The position numbers were made by a program, and so were the translations under genes. A DNA stretch of 64,000 nucleotides, taken from contig NZ_CABVHK010000015.1 of NCBI RefSeq assembly GCF_902497785.1, forward strand, positions 129,510 to 193,509. The letters run 5' to 3'. This document shows, piece by piece, positions 41,400 through 51,370 of the stretch. The DNA comes from Pseudomonas fluorescens. Lineage in GTDB: Bacteria > Pseudomonadota > Gammaproteobacteria > Pseudomonadales > Pseudomonadaceae. Numbering within the stretch: position 1 is the first letter of the stretch; each line of letters begins with the position of its first letter. The notes beneath the pieces were generated by a model. That model searched no databases and had not been told where the DNA came from. It worked only from the letters and a program-made list of their open reading frames with translations.

Positions 41400-41794
41400 C
41401 CTTCGAACAGATCCGCAGCATCGTCATCACCCGCATGACGCAGTGGGCCGGCATCCCAGCTGCCAGCGTCGATTACCCGAACAACAACGTGCCATTCGAC
41501 CCGGCCGGCAAGCCGATCTGGGCTCGGTTGGCGAACATCCCTGGCCTGTCCAGTACGCCTGAGATCGGACTGACGCCTCATGTACGCAAGACCGGGATCA
41601 TCGTGATTCAGCTGTTTGTTCCGACCTACAGGGGGACGCTGGCCATCACCAAGGCCGCTGACACGCTGGTCGAGCACTTCCAATTTTTCAGCCAGGGCGC
41701 ATTCGAGTGCTTCGCGGCATCGTCGGCACTGATCGGCGATGACGGCCTCGGCTTCTGGCAAGTAAACGTTTCGATCCCATACCGGGCGCACTGA
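41396..41794 (+). CDS. Tail terminator (DUF4128-like)
   Basis: A 132-residue protein (MTFEQIRSIVITRMTQWAGI...). Central beta-strands (HVRKTGIIVIQLFVPTYRGT) and small size fit the tail-terminator group. It caps the tail tube before head joining. Confidence 0.8.
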   Translation: MTFEQIRSIVITRMTQWAGIPAASVDYPNNNVPFDPAGKPIWARLANIPGLSSTPEIGLTPHVRKTGIIVIQLFVPTYRGTLAITKAADTLVEHFQFFSQGAFECFAASSALIGDDGLGFWQVNVSIPYRAH

Positions 41795-41828
41795 GCCCAG
41801 CACCACATCCTTTCAGGAGAGCTACCCA

Positions 41829-42998
41829 ATGAGTTCAGGCGCCAAGAACAGAACGGCCTACGTCGAAGAAGTGACGCAGGGCGTTACCCCGGCCACCGGC
41901 TGGAAAGAACTGATCCGCACCTCGTACGGTCTGGGCCCGACCCAGAATACCGCCGAGAACAACGAGATCTCGCAGAACCGCATGTCGCAAGGCACGTCGG
42001 CGACCACCGTCGATGTCGCCGGCGAGATCGGCCAGAAGTGGCGCTACGGCGGTGCGATCGATGACTTCCTCGAGTCGTGCTTTGGCAGCCGCTGGAGTGG
42101 CAACGTCCTGACGATGGGTGATGAGCGCATCAGCTACTCCCTGGCATCATTTGCCAGTGACGTGCTGGTGTCCTCGATCGCTCGCGGAGCTCAAGTCGCC
42201 AGCATGGCCTTCACCTTCGGTACCGACGACGACATCACCATCGCCACCAACCTGACGGCGATCGGCTGGGAAGGGAAGGTTGACGCTACCCCGTATTTCG
42301 CCAGCGCCGCGCCCGAGGCGAATGCCGACCGGTTCAACTTCAAAAACTTCACCAGCCTGACCCTGGACGGCGTCGAGGCCACTCCGGAAAGCGGCACCTG
42401 CATCAGCGCCATGGACCTGACGTTCGACAACAACGTCCAGACCCAGCGGTGCATCAACAACGGCGCGTTCGTGGGCAACGTCATCCCGACAATTTTCGGT
42501 GCTACCGGCTCGATCACCGTCGCGTGGTCCGCTGCCTCGTATGCCCTGTGGATCAAGCAGCAGACCGGCGGCTCAATCGCGCTGAGCTTCACGCTTGAAA
42601 ACAGTGATGGTCGATACACCTTCAGCCTTCCGGAAATGGAAGTGAACGGTGACTGGCCGGACGGCGCCGCTACCGACGTGATCGAGGTTGAGCTGAACGT
42701 CGCAGCCCGCCGCACGCCGCCAACCATCACCCGGGCGCCGTATGTGGCACCTACCAGCGTGTCGATCACACCTGCCTCCGTGTCGATTGCTGTGGCCGCT
42801 ACTCAGCAGCTGAGCGCAACTGTCAGCCCGGCCGGTGCGAATCAAGCTGTCACCTGGTCGATCAGCGATCCGACCAAGGCAACCATCTCGCCTACCGGAC
42901 TGGTCACCGGCATTGCCGCCGGCTCGGCCGTAGCGACTGCCACCAGCGTGTCCGATCCGACCAAGACGGTAACCCGCAACATCACCGTCACTGTTTAA
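41829..42998 (+). CDS. Major tail (tube) protein with a C-terminal Ig-like domain
   Basis: A 389-residue protein. Residues 1-300 form the tube domain; from about 310 a BIG2-type Ig domain follows (SVSITPASVSIAVAATQQLS and TVSPAGANQAVTWSISDPTK). Ig-like decoration of tail tubes is known in siphophages and may help loose attachment to cells. Confidence 0.92.
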   Translation: MSSGAKNRTAYVEEVTQGVTPATGWKELIRTSYGLGPTQNTAENNEISQNRMSQGTSATTVDVAGEIGQKWRYGGAIDDFLESCFGSRWSGNVLTMGDERISYSLASFASDVLVSSIARGAQVASMAFTFGTDDDITIATNLTAIGWEGKVDATPYFASAAPEANADRFNFKNFTSLTLDGVEATPESGTCISAMDLTFDNNVQTQRCINNGAFVGNVIPTIFGATGSITVAWSAASYALWIKQQTGGSIALSFTLENSDGRYTFSLPEMEVNGDWPDGAATDVIEVELNVAARRTPPTITRAPYVAPTSVSITPASVSIAVAATQQLSATVSPAGANQAVTWSISDPTKATISPTGLVTGIAAGSAVATATSVSDPTKTVTRNITVTV

Positions 42999-43043
42999 AC
43001 CTCACGACCGCCGCCCTGCATCGGGGCGGCAACAAGGATTCGT

Positions 43044-43559
43044 ATGACCTTTATTCTGCAGAAGAAAGAGCTGCTCGACGCGATCAGCACCCGCTGGATT
43101 GAGCCGGTTGCAGGCCTGCGCATCAAGGTGGCATCGGCGGCGAAGGAAGGCTACAAGAACGACTTCCGCGTCATCATGCGTCATGTACAGGCTCTGTCTG
43201 GCCAGCACGGCATCGGTACCGAAGGGTTCAGCGTGCTGAAAATGGGCGACCTGCCGCCGTTGGATTCGGACAAGCTGTTCGTCGAGCTGGCGTGCAAGCA
43301 CCTGGTCATTGAATGGGAAGGCGTTGCCGAGTTTGACGACCCGGACAAGCCAGCGCCGTACACCCCGGAGCGAGGCGTGCTGCTGATGGAACAGCTGCCA
43401 GAGATTTATTTCGTCGTCATGCAGGCAGCCCAAGCCATTGCTATGCGCCAGAAGGAGCAGGCAGCGGAAACCCTGGGAAAGCCATCGAAGCCTACCGGTG
43501 GGCGATCGAATGGGCGGGCGAGTCGAACGACCGCAAAAGAAAAGTCCGCGAGCGCCTGA
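43044..43559 (+). CDS. Tail assembly chaperone gpG
   Basis: A 171-residue protein starting MTFILQKKELLDAISTRWIE. It contains the heptamer GGGAAAG at 43475-43481 in the X-XXY-YYZ frame (CTG GGA AAG), so part of the ribosomes shift -1 to make gpGT. Located between the tube and tape measure genes. Confidence 0.9.
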   Translation: MTFILQKKELLDAISTRWIEPVAGLRIKVASAAKEGYKNDFRVIMRHVQALSGQHGIGTEGFSVLKMGDLPPLDSDKLFVELACKHLVIEWEGVAEFDDPDKPAPYTPERGVLLMEQLPEIYFVVMQAAQAIAMRQKEQAAETLGKPSKPTGGRSNGRASRTTAKEKSASA

Positions 43560-43822
43560 GGGTAGCGGTACCGGATCAGCCAGAGATCGATGTGGTGGGA
43601 GACGAACTGCTGACCGCCTACTACTCGATCAGTCGTGGCCGGCAGTATGTTGGAATGGCCGCTGCGCCCGCTCCACTCTCCCTGGGCGCGATCACCGAGT
43701 ACCTGCTGGCCTACGGATCTTCAGTCGATCGGCGTGAATTCGACGAGGCGATCTTCGCCCTGGACGATGTGTTCCGCAAACACTGGGAAGAAGAGCAGGA
43801 AAGGAAGAAGGACAAGGGGTAA
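43044..43822 (+). CDS. Tail assembly chaperone gpGT by -1 frameshift
   Basis: Slippage at GGGAAAG (43475-43481) joins 146 gpG residues to a 113-residue -1 frame (AIEAYRWAIEWAGESNDRKR, then TAYYSISRGRQYVGMAA) that is open to 43822. Expected length about 259. The T frame has no good start of its own. The same heptamer is used in lambda G-T. Confidence 0.85.
43475..43481 (+). other. -1 ribosomal frameshift site GGGAAAG
   Basis: Heptamer G GGA AAG in register with the gpG frame; identical to the lambda G-T slippery site. Confidence 0.88.
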
Positions 43823-43942
43823 GCCTAGGTCCGCACTTTCCTGGCTGTTTTTTGGGCTTTGGCGCATATGTTCAGACAATGGTAAATTGCCTCCTTCAGG
43901 CCGCGTATTTACAGCGCTGCAGCTATAGAAAAGGAAATTCGC

Positions 43943-44362
43943 ATGTTTGTGGTGAGGCTGTTGGTCCTTTCGTTTTTGGCGGCTTATAGCGTCTCAATGG
44001 GGAAAATCCCGTCTCATGAGCTGAACGCATTTGGCGTTTTCATTTCTATGGCTGCAGTGGTTTTCGTGCCTGCCCTTTACATGCTCCCAACGATTGAGGC
44101 ATGGCTCAAAAGCCATCCGAATATTGCATCCATAGCGCTAGTAAACTTCTTTCTTGGCTGGACACTCGTTGGCTGGGTTGTCGCGGTCGTATGGGCTTTC
44201 AAAAAGGCTGAACCGCAAGTCACTCCTCCACTCACGAAGCCTTACGAGCCGATGTTTGCCACTGCCGAAGCAAAGAAGTTCAAGGTGTGTCCATTCTGCG
44301 CTGAGGACGTGCTATTGGCCGCGATCAAGTGCAAACATTGCGGATCTGATTTAGAAAAGTGA
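43943..44362 (+). CDS. Superinfection-immunity (Imm-like) membrane protein with zinc ribbon
   Basis: A 139-residue protein. Hydrophobic segments at about 1-20 and 30-55, then IALVNFFLGWTLVGWVVAVV, the Imm-type signature, and a C-terminal zinc ribbon CPFCAEDVLLAAIKCKHCG. It lies between gpT and the tape measure with its own terminator, as a moron. It would block DNA entry of related phages. Confidence 0.8.
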   Translation: MFVVRLLVLSFLAAYSVSMGKIPSHELNAFGVFISMAAVVFVPALYMLPTIEAWLKSHPNIASIALVNFFLGWTLVGWVVAVVWAFKKAEPQVTPPLTKPYEPMFATAEAKKFKVCPFCAEDVLLAAIKCKHCGSDLEK

Positions 44363-44382
44363 TGAGGAAATAATCTTAAGAA

Positions 44383-44404
44383 GCCGCCTCCTGGCGGTTT
44401 TTTT
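44383..44404 (+). terminator. Intrinsic terminator after the Imm-like moron
   Basis: CCGCC/GGCGG stem, TCCT loop, seven T residues. Confidence 0.85.
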
Positions 44405-44421
44405 ACGCCTGGAGAAAAGCA

Positions 44422-47319
44422 ATGGCGCAAGAATCACGCCTCGTCATAACCATTGATTCGCGAGCTGCCGAGAAGAATGCCGACGGCCTGAGCGATGCTC
44501 TGAAGCGAGTAGACAAAAGCGGGGAGACTGCCGCTGCATCTATTGGCGGTGCTACAACAAGCGTCGAGCAGCTTGGCAAGTCTGCCGGGAAAACTACAGC
44601 GCCGCTTGATAAGACCTCGCAGGCCCTGTCGAAGACAGGAATGTCTGCAGCGCAAACGGCAAACAATTTGCACATGTTGCCCGCGCAGATCACTGACATC
44701 ACTGTTGGTCTTGCCACCGGACAGGCACCTTTTACGGTGTTCCTTCAGCAGGGTGGACAACTGAAGGACATCTTCGGCGGAGCGGTGCCGGCACTGAAGG
44801 CAGTGGGCGGCTACGTCGCTGGCCTGGTCACCCCATTTACTGTGGCTGCCGCTGCAACAGCGGCATTGGGCCTGGCTTACTACAAAGGTTCCAGCGAGGC
44901 GGAAGCCTTCAATAAGGCATTGATTGCCAATGGAAACGCGGCCAACACCAACGCTGACGAACTGATCAATGCCGCCGAGCAAGCCTCGCGCATGGGCGTT
45001 ACGGTCGGTGCAGCAGCAGATGCGTTGGTCAAGCTGGCAGCATCGGGCAACCCGGTCACAATCATGTACTCGGGCATGGCCGCAGCGGCGGTCAAGTGGT
45101 CGAGTGCTACGGGCGAATCAATAGATGACGTGATCGCCAACTTCAACAAAATCGCTAAAGACCCAGTGAACGCTATTCGTGAACTGGACAAAGAATTGAA
45201 TATCCTCACAGCAACCCAGTATGAGGAAATCCGAGCGCTTCAGGATCGAGGGGATAAGCAGCAGGCGGCCATGGTGGCCGAACAAGCCTACTCTGGCGCA
45301 ATAAGCCGTCGCGCTGAAGAAATAAAACAGAGCCTCGGATATTTAGAAACTGCTTGGGATGCAGTGTGGGCAAAGGCTCGCGGAGCCTGGGATGCAATGG
45401 CTGACATCGGGCGGCAGCAGTCTCCTGGGCAGCAGCTCGCTAGCGCCTATGAGGCCCTGTCAAAACTGAACAAGCAGGGCGAAAACTCTATCGTTGGAAA
45501 CTCTGCTGACTTCAAGAAGCAGATGGCTGGCGTACAAACTGAGATCACCCGGCTACAACTATCCATTGCCACAAATGGAGCTGAGGCACTCGATAAAGCC
45601 TACGCCAACACCCGCGAGTCAGCTGCGAAAGCGGCTATGGACACGCTGCGCGCCGCCACTTCTGAATCAATGTCCGAGATGGACAGGCTGCAGAAGAAGT
45701 TGAAAGAGCTCGACGTCGCGAAAAAAACTGCTACCGATGCAGGTGCATTTGGCGAAAAGCAGCAGGCGGAATATGCCAAGGCCCGGGCCGGATACGAGCA
45801 GAAGATTGCCGATATCAAGGAGCGGGAAGGGAAGAAAAACAAGCCGAAAAGTGACACCGGCGCGCTGAGTGCTGCTGAGTCCACGTTCGCCAGCCTGTAC
45901 AAGTTGGCAGACCCCGCAGCGGCTGCCGCGCGTGAGCTGACCAAGCAGCAGGAACAGCTCGAGTTCGCACTCAGCAAGGGCAAGATCACGCAGGAACAGT
46001 ACGGCGAGGCGCTGGCCCAGGCATCGCGCAACTATTCCGCAGTGATCTCCAAGACCGGCGAACTCACCCAGGCTGAGCAGTACCGGCTCCAGATCCAGAA
46101 GCAGCTGCAGAATCAGCAGGACGCAGCGAACGCCCAGGCCGCAGCCGTTGGTATGGGAGGCGAACAAGCAGCCAGAGCACAAGAACGGCTGAAGCTCGAG
46201 AAGGACACGAACGACCGCCTGCTCCAGCTTCGCACCGAGCTGGCGAACGCCCAAGGCGAGAAGCAGCGCCAAGCCCTACAAGCGCAGATCGACATCACCA
46301 ACGAGATGTTCCCCCAGCAGATCGCCATCATGGAGAACGGCTGGGCCCAGGTGGATGCCGCCCAAGCCAACTGGATGAACGGGATCACGGCCGGCTGGGA
46401 GAACTATCAGGCCAAGGTCGCGGACGTGGCCTACCAAACCGAAACGATCATGACCGACTCGCTGGACACGGTCACAGCGGGATACGGAAGCGCATTCAGC
46501 AAGATGGCGCTGGACGGACAGAGCTTCGGCGAGGTGACTCGCGGCGTCTTCGACAGCCTTGCCCGGACGGTCCTCGATGGGCTTGGCCAGATGGGCGTCC
46601 AGTGGCTCGTGCTGCAGGGCATTAAGATGGCTTTCGGACAAACCGAGCAGGCGATGCACATTGCTCGTATGGCCGGCATCGCCACCGAGACAACCGCTGA
46701 AGTCGCATCGACCAGCACCGTCACAGCAGCCAAGGTCGCAGCAGACGGCATCGCAACGGCGTCATCTCTGACCGCTACTGCCACAACAACCACGGCACAA
46801 GTCGCAGCCGCCGGAACCACATTGGCGTCCTGGCTGCCTGCCGCTCTGGTGGCTTCCATCGGTACGTTCGGCGCAGCGGCTGTTGTCGGTGGCGGGGCGC
46901 TGCTCGCAGCCTTCGCGCTGATCAAAGGATTCTCCGAGGGTGGTTACACCGGACCCGGCGGCGTCAATCAGCCGGCCGGCATCGTCCACAAAGGCGAGGT
47001 GGTCTGGTCTCAGGCCGACATCAGCCGGTCAGGCGGTGTTGCAGCAGTCGAGGCTATGCGCCGCGGCGATGCCATGCCTGCCGGGCTCAGCACAACCGGA
47101 CCCAAGAGGAGCGCAGAAACCTCAGAATCATCAAGCGGTGGATCACAGATCAGCGTTGCCGTGCACATTCATGAAGACGCCTCGAAGGCGGGACGCTCCG
47201 AAAGTCGGCGCGAGGGGAATCAGGTGGACGTTGATGTTTGGGTGGCAAACGTCAGCAATGATGGATCTGCGCACCAGCTCATGGTTGAAAAATACGGCTT
47301 ATCGACGGTGGGCTCATGA
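44422..47319 (+). CDS. Tail tape measure protein
   Basis: A 965-residue protein with long coiled coils. N-terminal TAQ-like region and the NLHMLPAQITDITVGLATGQ block of lambda-type tape measures, hydrophobic Ala-rich segments at about 115-145 and 750-850, and a C-terminal GGYTGPGGVNQPAGIVHKGE motif. Length sets tail length. GGAGAAAAGCA precedes the ATG. Confidence 0.95.
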   Translation: MAQESRLVITIDSRAAEKNADGLSDALKRVDKSGETAAASIGGATTSVEQLGKSAGKTTAPLDKTSQALSKTGMSAAQTANNLHMLPAQITDITVGLATGQAPFTVFLQQGGQLKDIFGGAVPALKAVGGYVAGLVTPFTVAAAATAALGLAYYKGSSEAEAFNKALIANGNAANTNADELINAAEQASRMGVTVGAAADALVKLAASGNPVTIMYSGMAAAAVKWSSATGESIDDVIANFNKIAKDPVNAIRELDKELNILTATQYEEIRALQDRGDKQQAAMVAEQAYSGAISRRAEEIKQSLGYLETAWDAVWAKARGAWDAMADIGRQQSPGQQLASAYEALSKLNKQGENSIVGNSADFKKQMAGVQTEITRLQLSIATNGAEALDKAYANTRESAAKAAMDTLRAATSESMSEMDRLQKKLKELDVAKKTATDAGAFGEKQQAEYAKARAGYEQKIADIKEREGKKNKPKSDTGALSAAESTFASLYKLADPAAAAARELTKQQEQLEFALSKGKITQEQYGEALAQASRNYSAVISKTGELTQAEQYRLQIQKQLQNQQDAANAQAAAVGMGGEQAARAQERLKLEKDTNDRLLQLRTELANAQGEKQRQALQAQIDITNEMFPQQIAIMENGWAQVDAAQANWMNGITAGWENYQAKVADVAYQTETIMTDSLDTVTAGYGSAFSKMALDGQSFGEVTRGVFDSLARTVLDGLGQMGVQWLVLQGIKMAFGQTEQAMHIARMAGIATETTAEVASTSTVTAAKVAADGIATASSLTATATTTTAQVAAAGTTLASWLPAALVASIGTFGAAAVVGGGALLAAFALIKGFSEGGYTGPGGVNQPAGIVHKGEVVWSQADISRSGGVAAVEAMRRGDAMPAGLSTTGPKRSAETSESSSGGSQISVAVHIHEDASKAGRSESRREGNQVDVDVWVANVSNDGSAHQLMVEKYGLSTVGS

Positions 47320-47768
47320 TCAAGTATCCAAAACAGCTCCCTAGACCTCTTCAGGATGGCTACAAGTTCAACACTGAAAACCCGAAGATGGAAACTCAGT
47401 TTGAGTCTGGCCGATTCAGAGAGCGGCGAAAATTCACTTTTGTTCCAACGACTATCAGGGCTCGCTGGAACATGGATGCGGCGCAGATGGCGTTCTTCGA
47501 GTCCTGGTTTGCCAGGACGTTGGTGGACGGCACTCTGTGGTTTGAAGCGACGCTTCAGACGCCGCTCGGGATCAAGGAATATGAGTGCAAGATTAAGGGC
47601 ATGTATGACGGGCCGGAGCTGGTGCAGTTCAACAGGTTCGAAATCTCCGCCACGCTCATGCTTCGCGATCGGCCGCTCATCGCGCCGGGCTGGGAGAATT
47701 TCCCCGAGCTATGGTTCGGCAAAAACATCATCGATCTGGCGATTAACAAGGAGTGGCCCGAGGCATGA
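47316..47768 (+). CDS. Minor tail protein
   Basis: A 150-residue protein (MIKYPKQLPRPLQDGYKFNT...) with RFRERRKFTFVPTTIRARWN, in the gpM-like position after the tape measure. Overlaps both neighbours by 4 bp. Confidence 0.82.
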   Translation: MIKYPKQLPRPLQDGYKFNTENPKMETQFESGRFRERRKFTFVPTTIRARWNMDAAQMAFFESWFARTLVDGTLWFEATLQTPLGIKEYECKIKGMYDGPELVQFNRFEISATLMLRDRPLIAPGWENFPELWFGKNIIDLAINKEWPEA

Positions 47769-48250
47769 ATCCACTCGACATTTGTTACGCATCGCCGGGC
47801 ACGGAAGTCCTTATCCCGACATTCGAGATTTTCAGTGCAGCCTGGAGCGAATCAATCCTGATTTGCGCCGGGTTTGAAAATCAGACATGCGGGACTGAAG
47901 ACGGCCGTGTGGTGACGTTTATGGCTGGCGGGATTGATGTTTCATATCCGACCAAGGACAACACCGGCAGCCAGTCAGTGACGTTCGCGATCGACGGCGT
48001 GACCGGGCAGGCTCAGAACCTGATCAGACAGGCGATGGACGTTGACGCAGTTATCCGCGCCACGCTACGGCTGTATTTGAGCACGGACCTCAGCCAGCCA
48101 GCTCAAAGGCCGTACTACCTCATAACCTCCGGCGGAAGCTTTGAAGGCGCAACGGTTCGCATCGACGGTGGATATTTCAACCTCATCGACACGAACTTCA
48201 ATCGCGAAACTTTCAACGCACTCAACGCCCCCTGCATTAAGTACCTCTAA
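47765..48250 (+). CDS. DUF1833-type minor tail protein
   Basis: A 161-residue protein; the CAGFENQTCGTEDGRVVTFM block and NLIRQAMDVDAVIRATLRLY fit the DUF1833 family in the gpL position. Start at 47765 by ATGA overlap. Confidence 0.8.
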   Translation: MNPLDICYASPGTEVLIPTFEIFSAAWSESILICAGFENQTCGTEDGRVVTFMAGGIDVSYPTKDNTGSQSVTFAIDGVTGQAQNLIRQAMDVDAVIRATLRLYLSTDLSQPAQRPYYLITSGGSFEGATVRIDGGYFNLIDTNFNRETFNALNAPCIKYL

Positions 48251-48252
48251 CC

Positions 48253-48660
48253 ATGCCTTCGAGATACCTCACTGCCATCTACCAAGACGGCGGGCGCGAA
48301 CTGCCGTCCGTGGATTGCTGGGGCCTGACAACTATCGCTAGGTCCGAGCTGTACGGGATGTCGGAGCTTTCCGCATTCGGAGAGGTGACGCGACACGGCA
48401 TCCACGCCGTTCAACGATCTTACAAGGCCGAGGTGGGCAGGGCGCTGGAACGGTGTGAGCCGTTCCCCGGCGCAATCGCCGCAGCCATGAAGGGCGGGAT
48501 CTGTGCGCACGTGGCGCTGGTGGTTCTCAAGGATGACCGGCTTCAGGTGCTGGAGATCAACCCCGGCAGCGGGGCGCGGATCGTTCGACTCCAGGAATTC
48601 AAAGACAACTACATGACGGTGGTGTTTTATCGTGATCGAGATCTATGCGAACAAGCTTGA
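48253..48660 (+). CDS. NlpC/P60-type tail peptidase (gpK-like)
   Basis: A 135-residue protein with catalytic Cys in SVDCWGLTTIA and His in GICAHVALVV. Such proteins at the tail tip open the peptidoglycan on DNA injection. Its end overlaps the next gene by 29 bp. Confidence 0.85.
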   Translation: MPSRYLTAIYQDGGRELPSVDCWGLTTIARSELYGMSELSAFGEVTRHGIHAVQRSYKAEVGRALERCEPFPGAIAAAMKGGICAHVALVVLKDDRLQVLEINPGSGARIVRLQEFKDNYMTVVFYRDRDLCEQA

Positions 48661-51352
48661 TCAGGATGTGTTGCGCGAGTACCGCGTAACAGCCGAGACC
48701 ACTGTAGAGCAGTGGCTCATCGACAACGTCAAAGGCTATGAGCGCCGCGAAGTGCCGCCGATGAGCGTCGCCATCAATGGCTGCTTGACCAATCCAGAGT
48801 CATGGCCTGAGGCGAAGTTCGGCGCGGATGAGCGCGTGCAAATCTGGGTCGAGCCGAAAGGCACCGACCCCATCTCAATCACCATCGCCGCGGTTAAAGG
48901 CTTGCAGGCGGTGATGAAACTCATCACTCCGCGCGTCAAGTTGCCGAAAACGGGAACTCAGAAGCAAGGCAACTCCCTCTCGGGGGGCAACGCCAAGGCG
49001 AACCAGGTACGGTACGGCGACCCAGTGCGCGAGCTGTTTGGCGAGGATGAGATATTCCCTGACTACATCGTTGAGCCGCGCCGAGTATTCAAAGGCCCGC
49101 GAGATGAATGGCAGTACATGATGCTGTGCGTGACGCGCGGTGAGTGCCAGATCAACCCGAGCGACATAAAGATTGGCAACACGCCGCTGATTGCCCTGGG
49201 CAGTAATGCCACTTACAGGGTCTACGGGCCCGGCGAAGACCTGAGCGCCGAGCCAGCCGCGCAATGGTGGTATCAAGCGCCCGAAGTTGGCGTCACGGCC
49301 ACGGGCACTTCCGGTATCGATCTCAAGACCACGACGACCGTGCCCCAAGCTCCCACGGCCCAGGCCTACCAATTCAATGGAGACTTGATAACGATCCCCG
49401 CCGGCGCCGGGTCTTTCCCGGCCGGCTGGGCGATCGGCATGATTATCAGAATTGAGGTTTTGTACCAGTACATGGTCACGGCAGGTGGCGGTGCGGGCGG
49501 CCGGGATGTCATATCGGGACCACTCGCGCAGCTTGGCGCTTTCCCTGGAATGCAGATCGAAGTGGTAGGGGCGAACTCGGGGCTATACATCGTCAACGAC
49601 TACACGCCACCAGCCGGTGGCGATCCCGCGCACATGACGCTGAACACCACCAGCGGCGCGCCCGTGTCCGGACTGCTGTCGGGTATTGGCTGGGCCGGCA
49701 TTGGGTATGCAGGCCTTCGTTATCGGATCACCGCGACCAACACGTCGCAGATCAGCGTGGACAGGCTTACCCACTCGGGAGCAACCGACGCCGACTGGCC
49801 GGGCTACGACTTCATTGAGAGCAACTCTGCGCTGTTGAAACTGGACAACTCGAACCTTGAGGGCGACTGGGCTGGTCCATATGCGCTATGCCCGCCAGCG
49901 GAGAAGACGACCAAGATCTCCTTCACCGTAATGTTCCCCAGCGGCCTCGCCGGTGTAACGCAAAAAGGCGTGATTGTACCGTGGTCCGTAACCTATGAAT
50001 TCCAATTCAGGGACATGGCCGCGGCCGGGGCATGGACGTCTTACGTGGAGACGATAACCCAGTCCACGCTGGATCAGGTCGGATTTACCAGGGAGGTAAG
50101 CACCGGCACTGCGATTCGCCCCGAGGGGCGCATGCGCCGCATCGGCGCGAAGTCCACCGAAACCAACATTCTGGACAACGTCCAGTGGTATGACGTGAGG
50201 GCGCTGCTGCCGAGTCCTGCCAGCTACCCGTGGACGACCATCGCCATATCGGCGGCGGGCAGCGGCAAGCTTTCCAGTCAGAGCGAGAACAAGGTTTCGG
50301 TGGTGGCCACGCGAAAGCTACCGATATTGGTAGATGGCGCCTGGACGGCAGACAACCGAGTGACCCGCGATATCGCTCCCGCCTTCAACTACATCGCCAA
50401 GGCGCCAGGCTACGAAGCCGCCGATATTGATCTGGATGAGCTGATCGCGTTTGACAATATCTGCAAGGCCCGCGGTGACAAGTTCGACCTGTCCGCTGAT
50501 TCCTTGATGACGGTGAAGGAGGGGCTGAACACTGCGCTGGCCGCTGGCTTTGCAGAGTTCACCATCAGTCGTGGCCGGTTACGGCCCGTGCGCGATCAGA
50601 AGCGTGACGGTTTCGACAGCGAGTACTTCCCAGCCGGAACCCAGGGCTACTCGGCGCAGAACATGCTTGGCCCGTTAAAGATCAGCTTTAAGTCGCCAGA
50701 TCCTGCGATGGATCACGACGGCGTGGATGTTGAGTACAAGGATCGTCGCACCCGTCAGACGGAAACGGTGAAGTGCAGGCTGCCGGGCCAGCTCGGTCTA
50801 AAGGCCGAGAAGGTTCAGGCCGTAGGGATAAGCGACAGGGACCGCGCCTATCGCCTCGGCATGCGTCGAGCAAGTGAGGCCCGATACCGCCGCTGGAGCT
50901 ACTCATTTGAAACAGAGCTCGATGGCAACAACAGCGACTACCTCGGCCTCGCTGGCGTTTCTGACGACACTCCGGGCAGAGGGCAGAGCGCGCTAATGCT
51001 GAAATACACAACGGTAGCTGGCGCGATCATCCTCGAAAGCTCTGAACCCTTCATCTGGGCAGATGGCGTTGGCCACACAGTAGGTATCCGCCGGCTCGAC
51101 GGCACGCTCAGCGGACCATGGCCAGCGACACGAGTAAACGAATACCACCTGAGCATCCCGGCCATTGATTTCGTCCCTGACACCAGCTGGAGCAGGGAGC
51201 CTCCACATCTGCTCTTCGGGCCGGTCAGCCGAGAATGCCACCGAGTTCTGGTCAGTAAGGTTTCACCTAAGGGAAGCGAAAGCGTCTCTGTGCAAGGATT
51301 CAACTACGACGAAAGGGTCTACCTATACGACGACTCTTCAGCGCCCGCCTAA
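48632..51352 (+). CDS. Tail tip / host-specificity protein (J-like) with gpI-like N-terminus
   Basis: A 906-residue protein. The first 80 residues (MIEIYANKLDQDVLREYRVT...) form a beta-grasp-type domain like lambda gpI, then the J-like region (NQVRYGDPVRELFGEDEIFP and KISFTVMFPSGLAG). Start is GTG at 48632. No separate gpI gene, so I and J functions seem fused. Confidence 0.85.
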   Translation: MIEIYANKLDQDVLREYRVTAETTVEQWLIDNVKGYERREVPPMSVAINGCLTNPESWPEAKFGADERVQIWVEPKGTDPISITIAAVKGLQAVMKLITPRVKLPKTGTQKQGNSLSGGNAKANQVRYGDPVRELFGEDEIFPDYIVEPRRVFKGPRDEWQYMMLCVTRGECQINPSDIKIGNTPLIALGSNATYRVYGPGEDLSAEPAAQWWYQAPEVGVTATGTSGIDLKTTTTVPQAPTAQAYQFNGDLITIPAGAGSFPAGWAIGMIIRIEVLYQYMVTAGGGAGGRDVISGPLAQLGAFPGMQIEVVGANSGLYIVNDYTPPAGGDPAHMTLNTTSGAPVSGLLSGIGWAGIGYAGLRYRITATNTSQISVDRLTHSGATDADWPGYDFIESNSALLKLDNSNLEGDWAGPYALCPPAEKTTKISFTVMFPSGLAGVTQKGVIVPWSVTYEFQFRDMAAAGAWTSYVETITQSTLDQVGFTREVSTGTAIRPEGRMRRIGAKSTETNILDNVQWYDVRALLPSPASYPWTTIAISAAGSGKLSSQSENKVSVVATRKLPILVDGAWTADNRVTRDIAPAFNYIAKAPGYEAADIDLDELIAFDNICKARGDKFDLSADSLMTVKEGLNTALAAGFAEFTISRGRLRPVRDQKRDGFDSEYFPAGTQGYSAQNMLGPLKISFKSPDPAMDHDGVDVEYKDRRTRQTETVKCRLPGQLGLKAEKVQAVGISDRDRAYRLGMRRASEARYRRWSYSFETELDGNNSDYLGLAGVSDDTPGRGQSALMLKYTTVAGAIILESSEPFIWADGVGHTVGIRRLDGTLSGPWPATRVNEYHLSIPAIDFVPDTSWSREPPHLLFGPVSRECHRVLVSKVSPKGSESVSVQGFNYDERVYLYDDSSAPA

Positions 51353-51370
51353 ATAATCAATTCCACGAAT

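Noticed and set aside
43438..43737. Third frame (MLCARRSRQRKPWESH...) within the gpG/gpT overlap
   Set aside because: It is the +1 frame; the GGGAAAG shift leads to the -1 frame, which carries the chaperone-like sequence.
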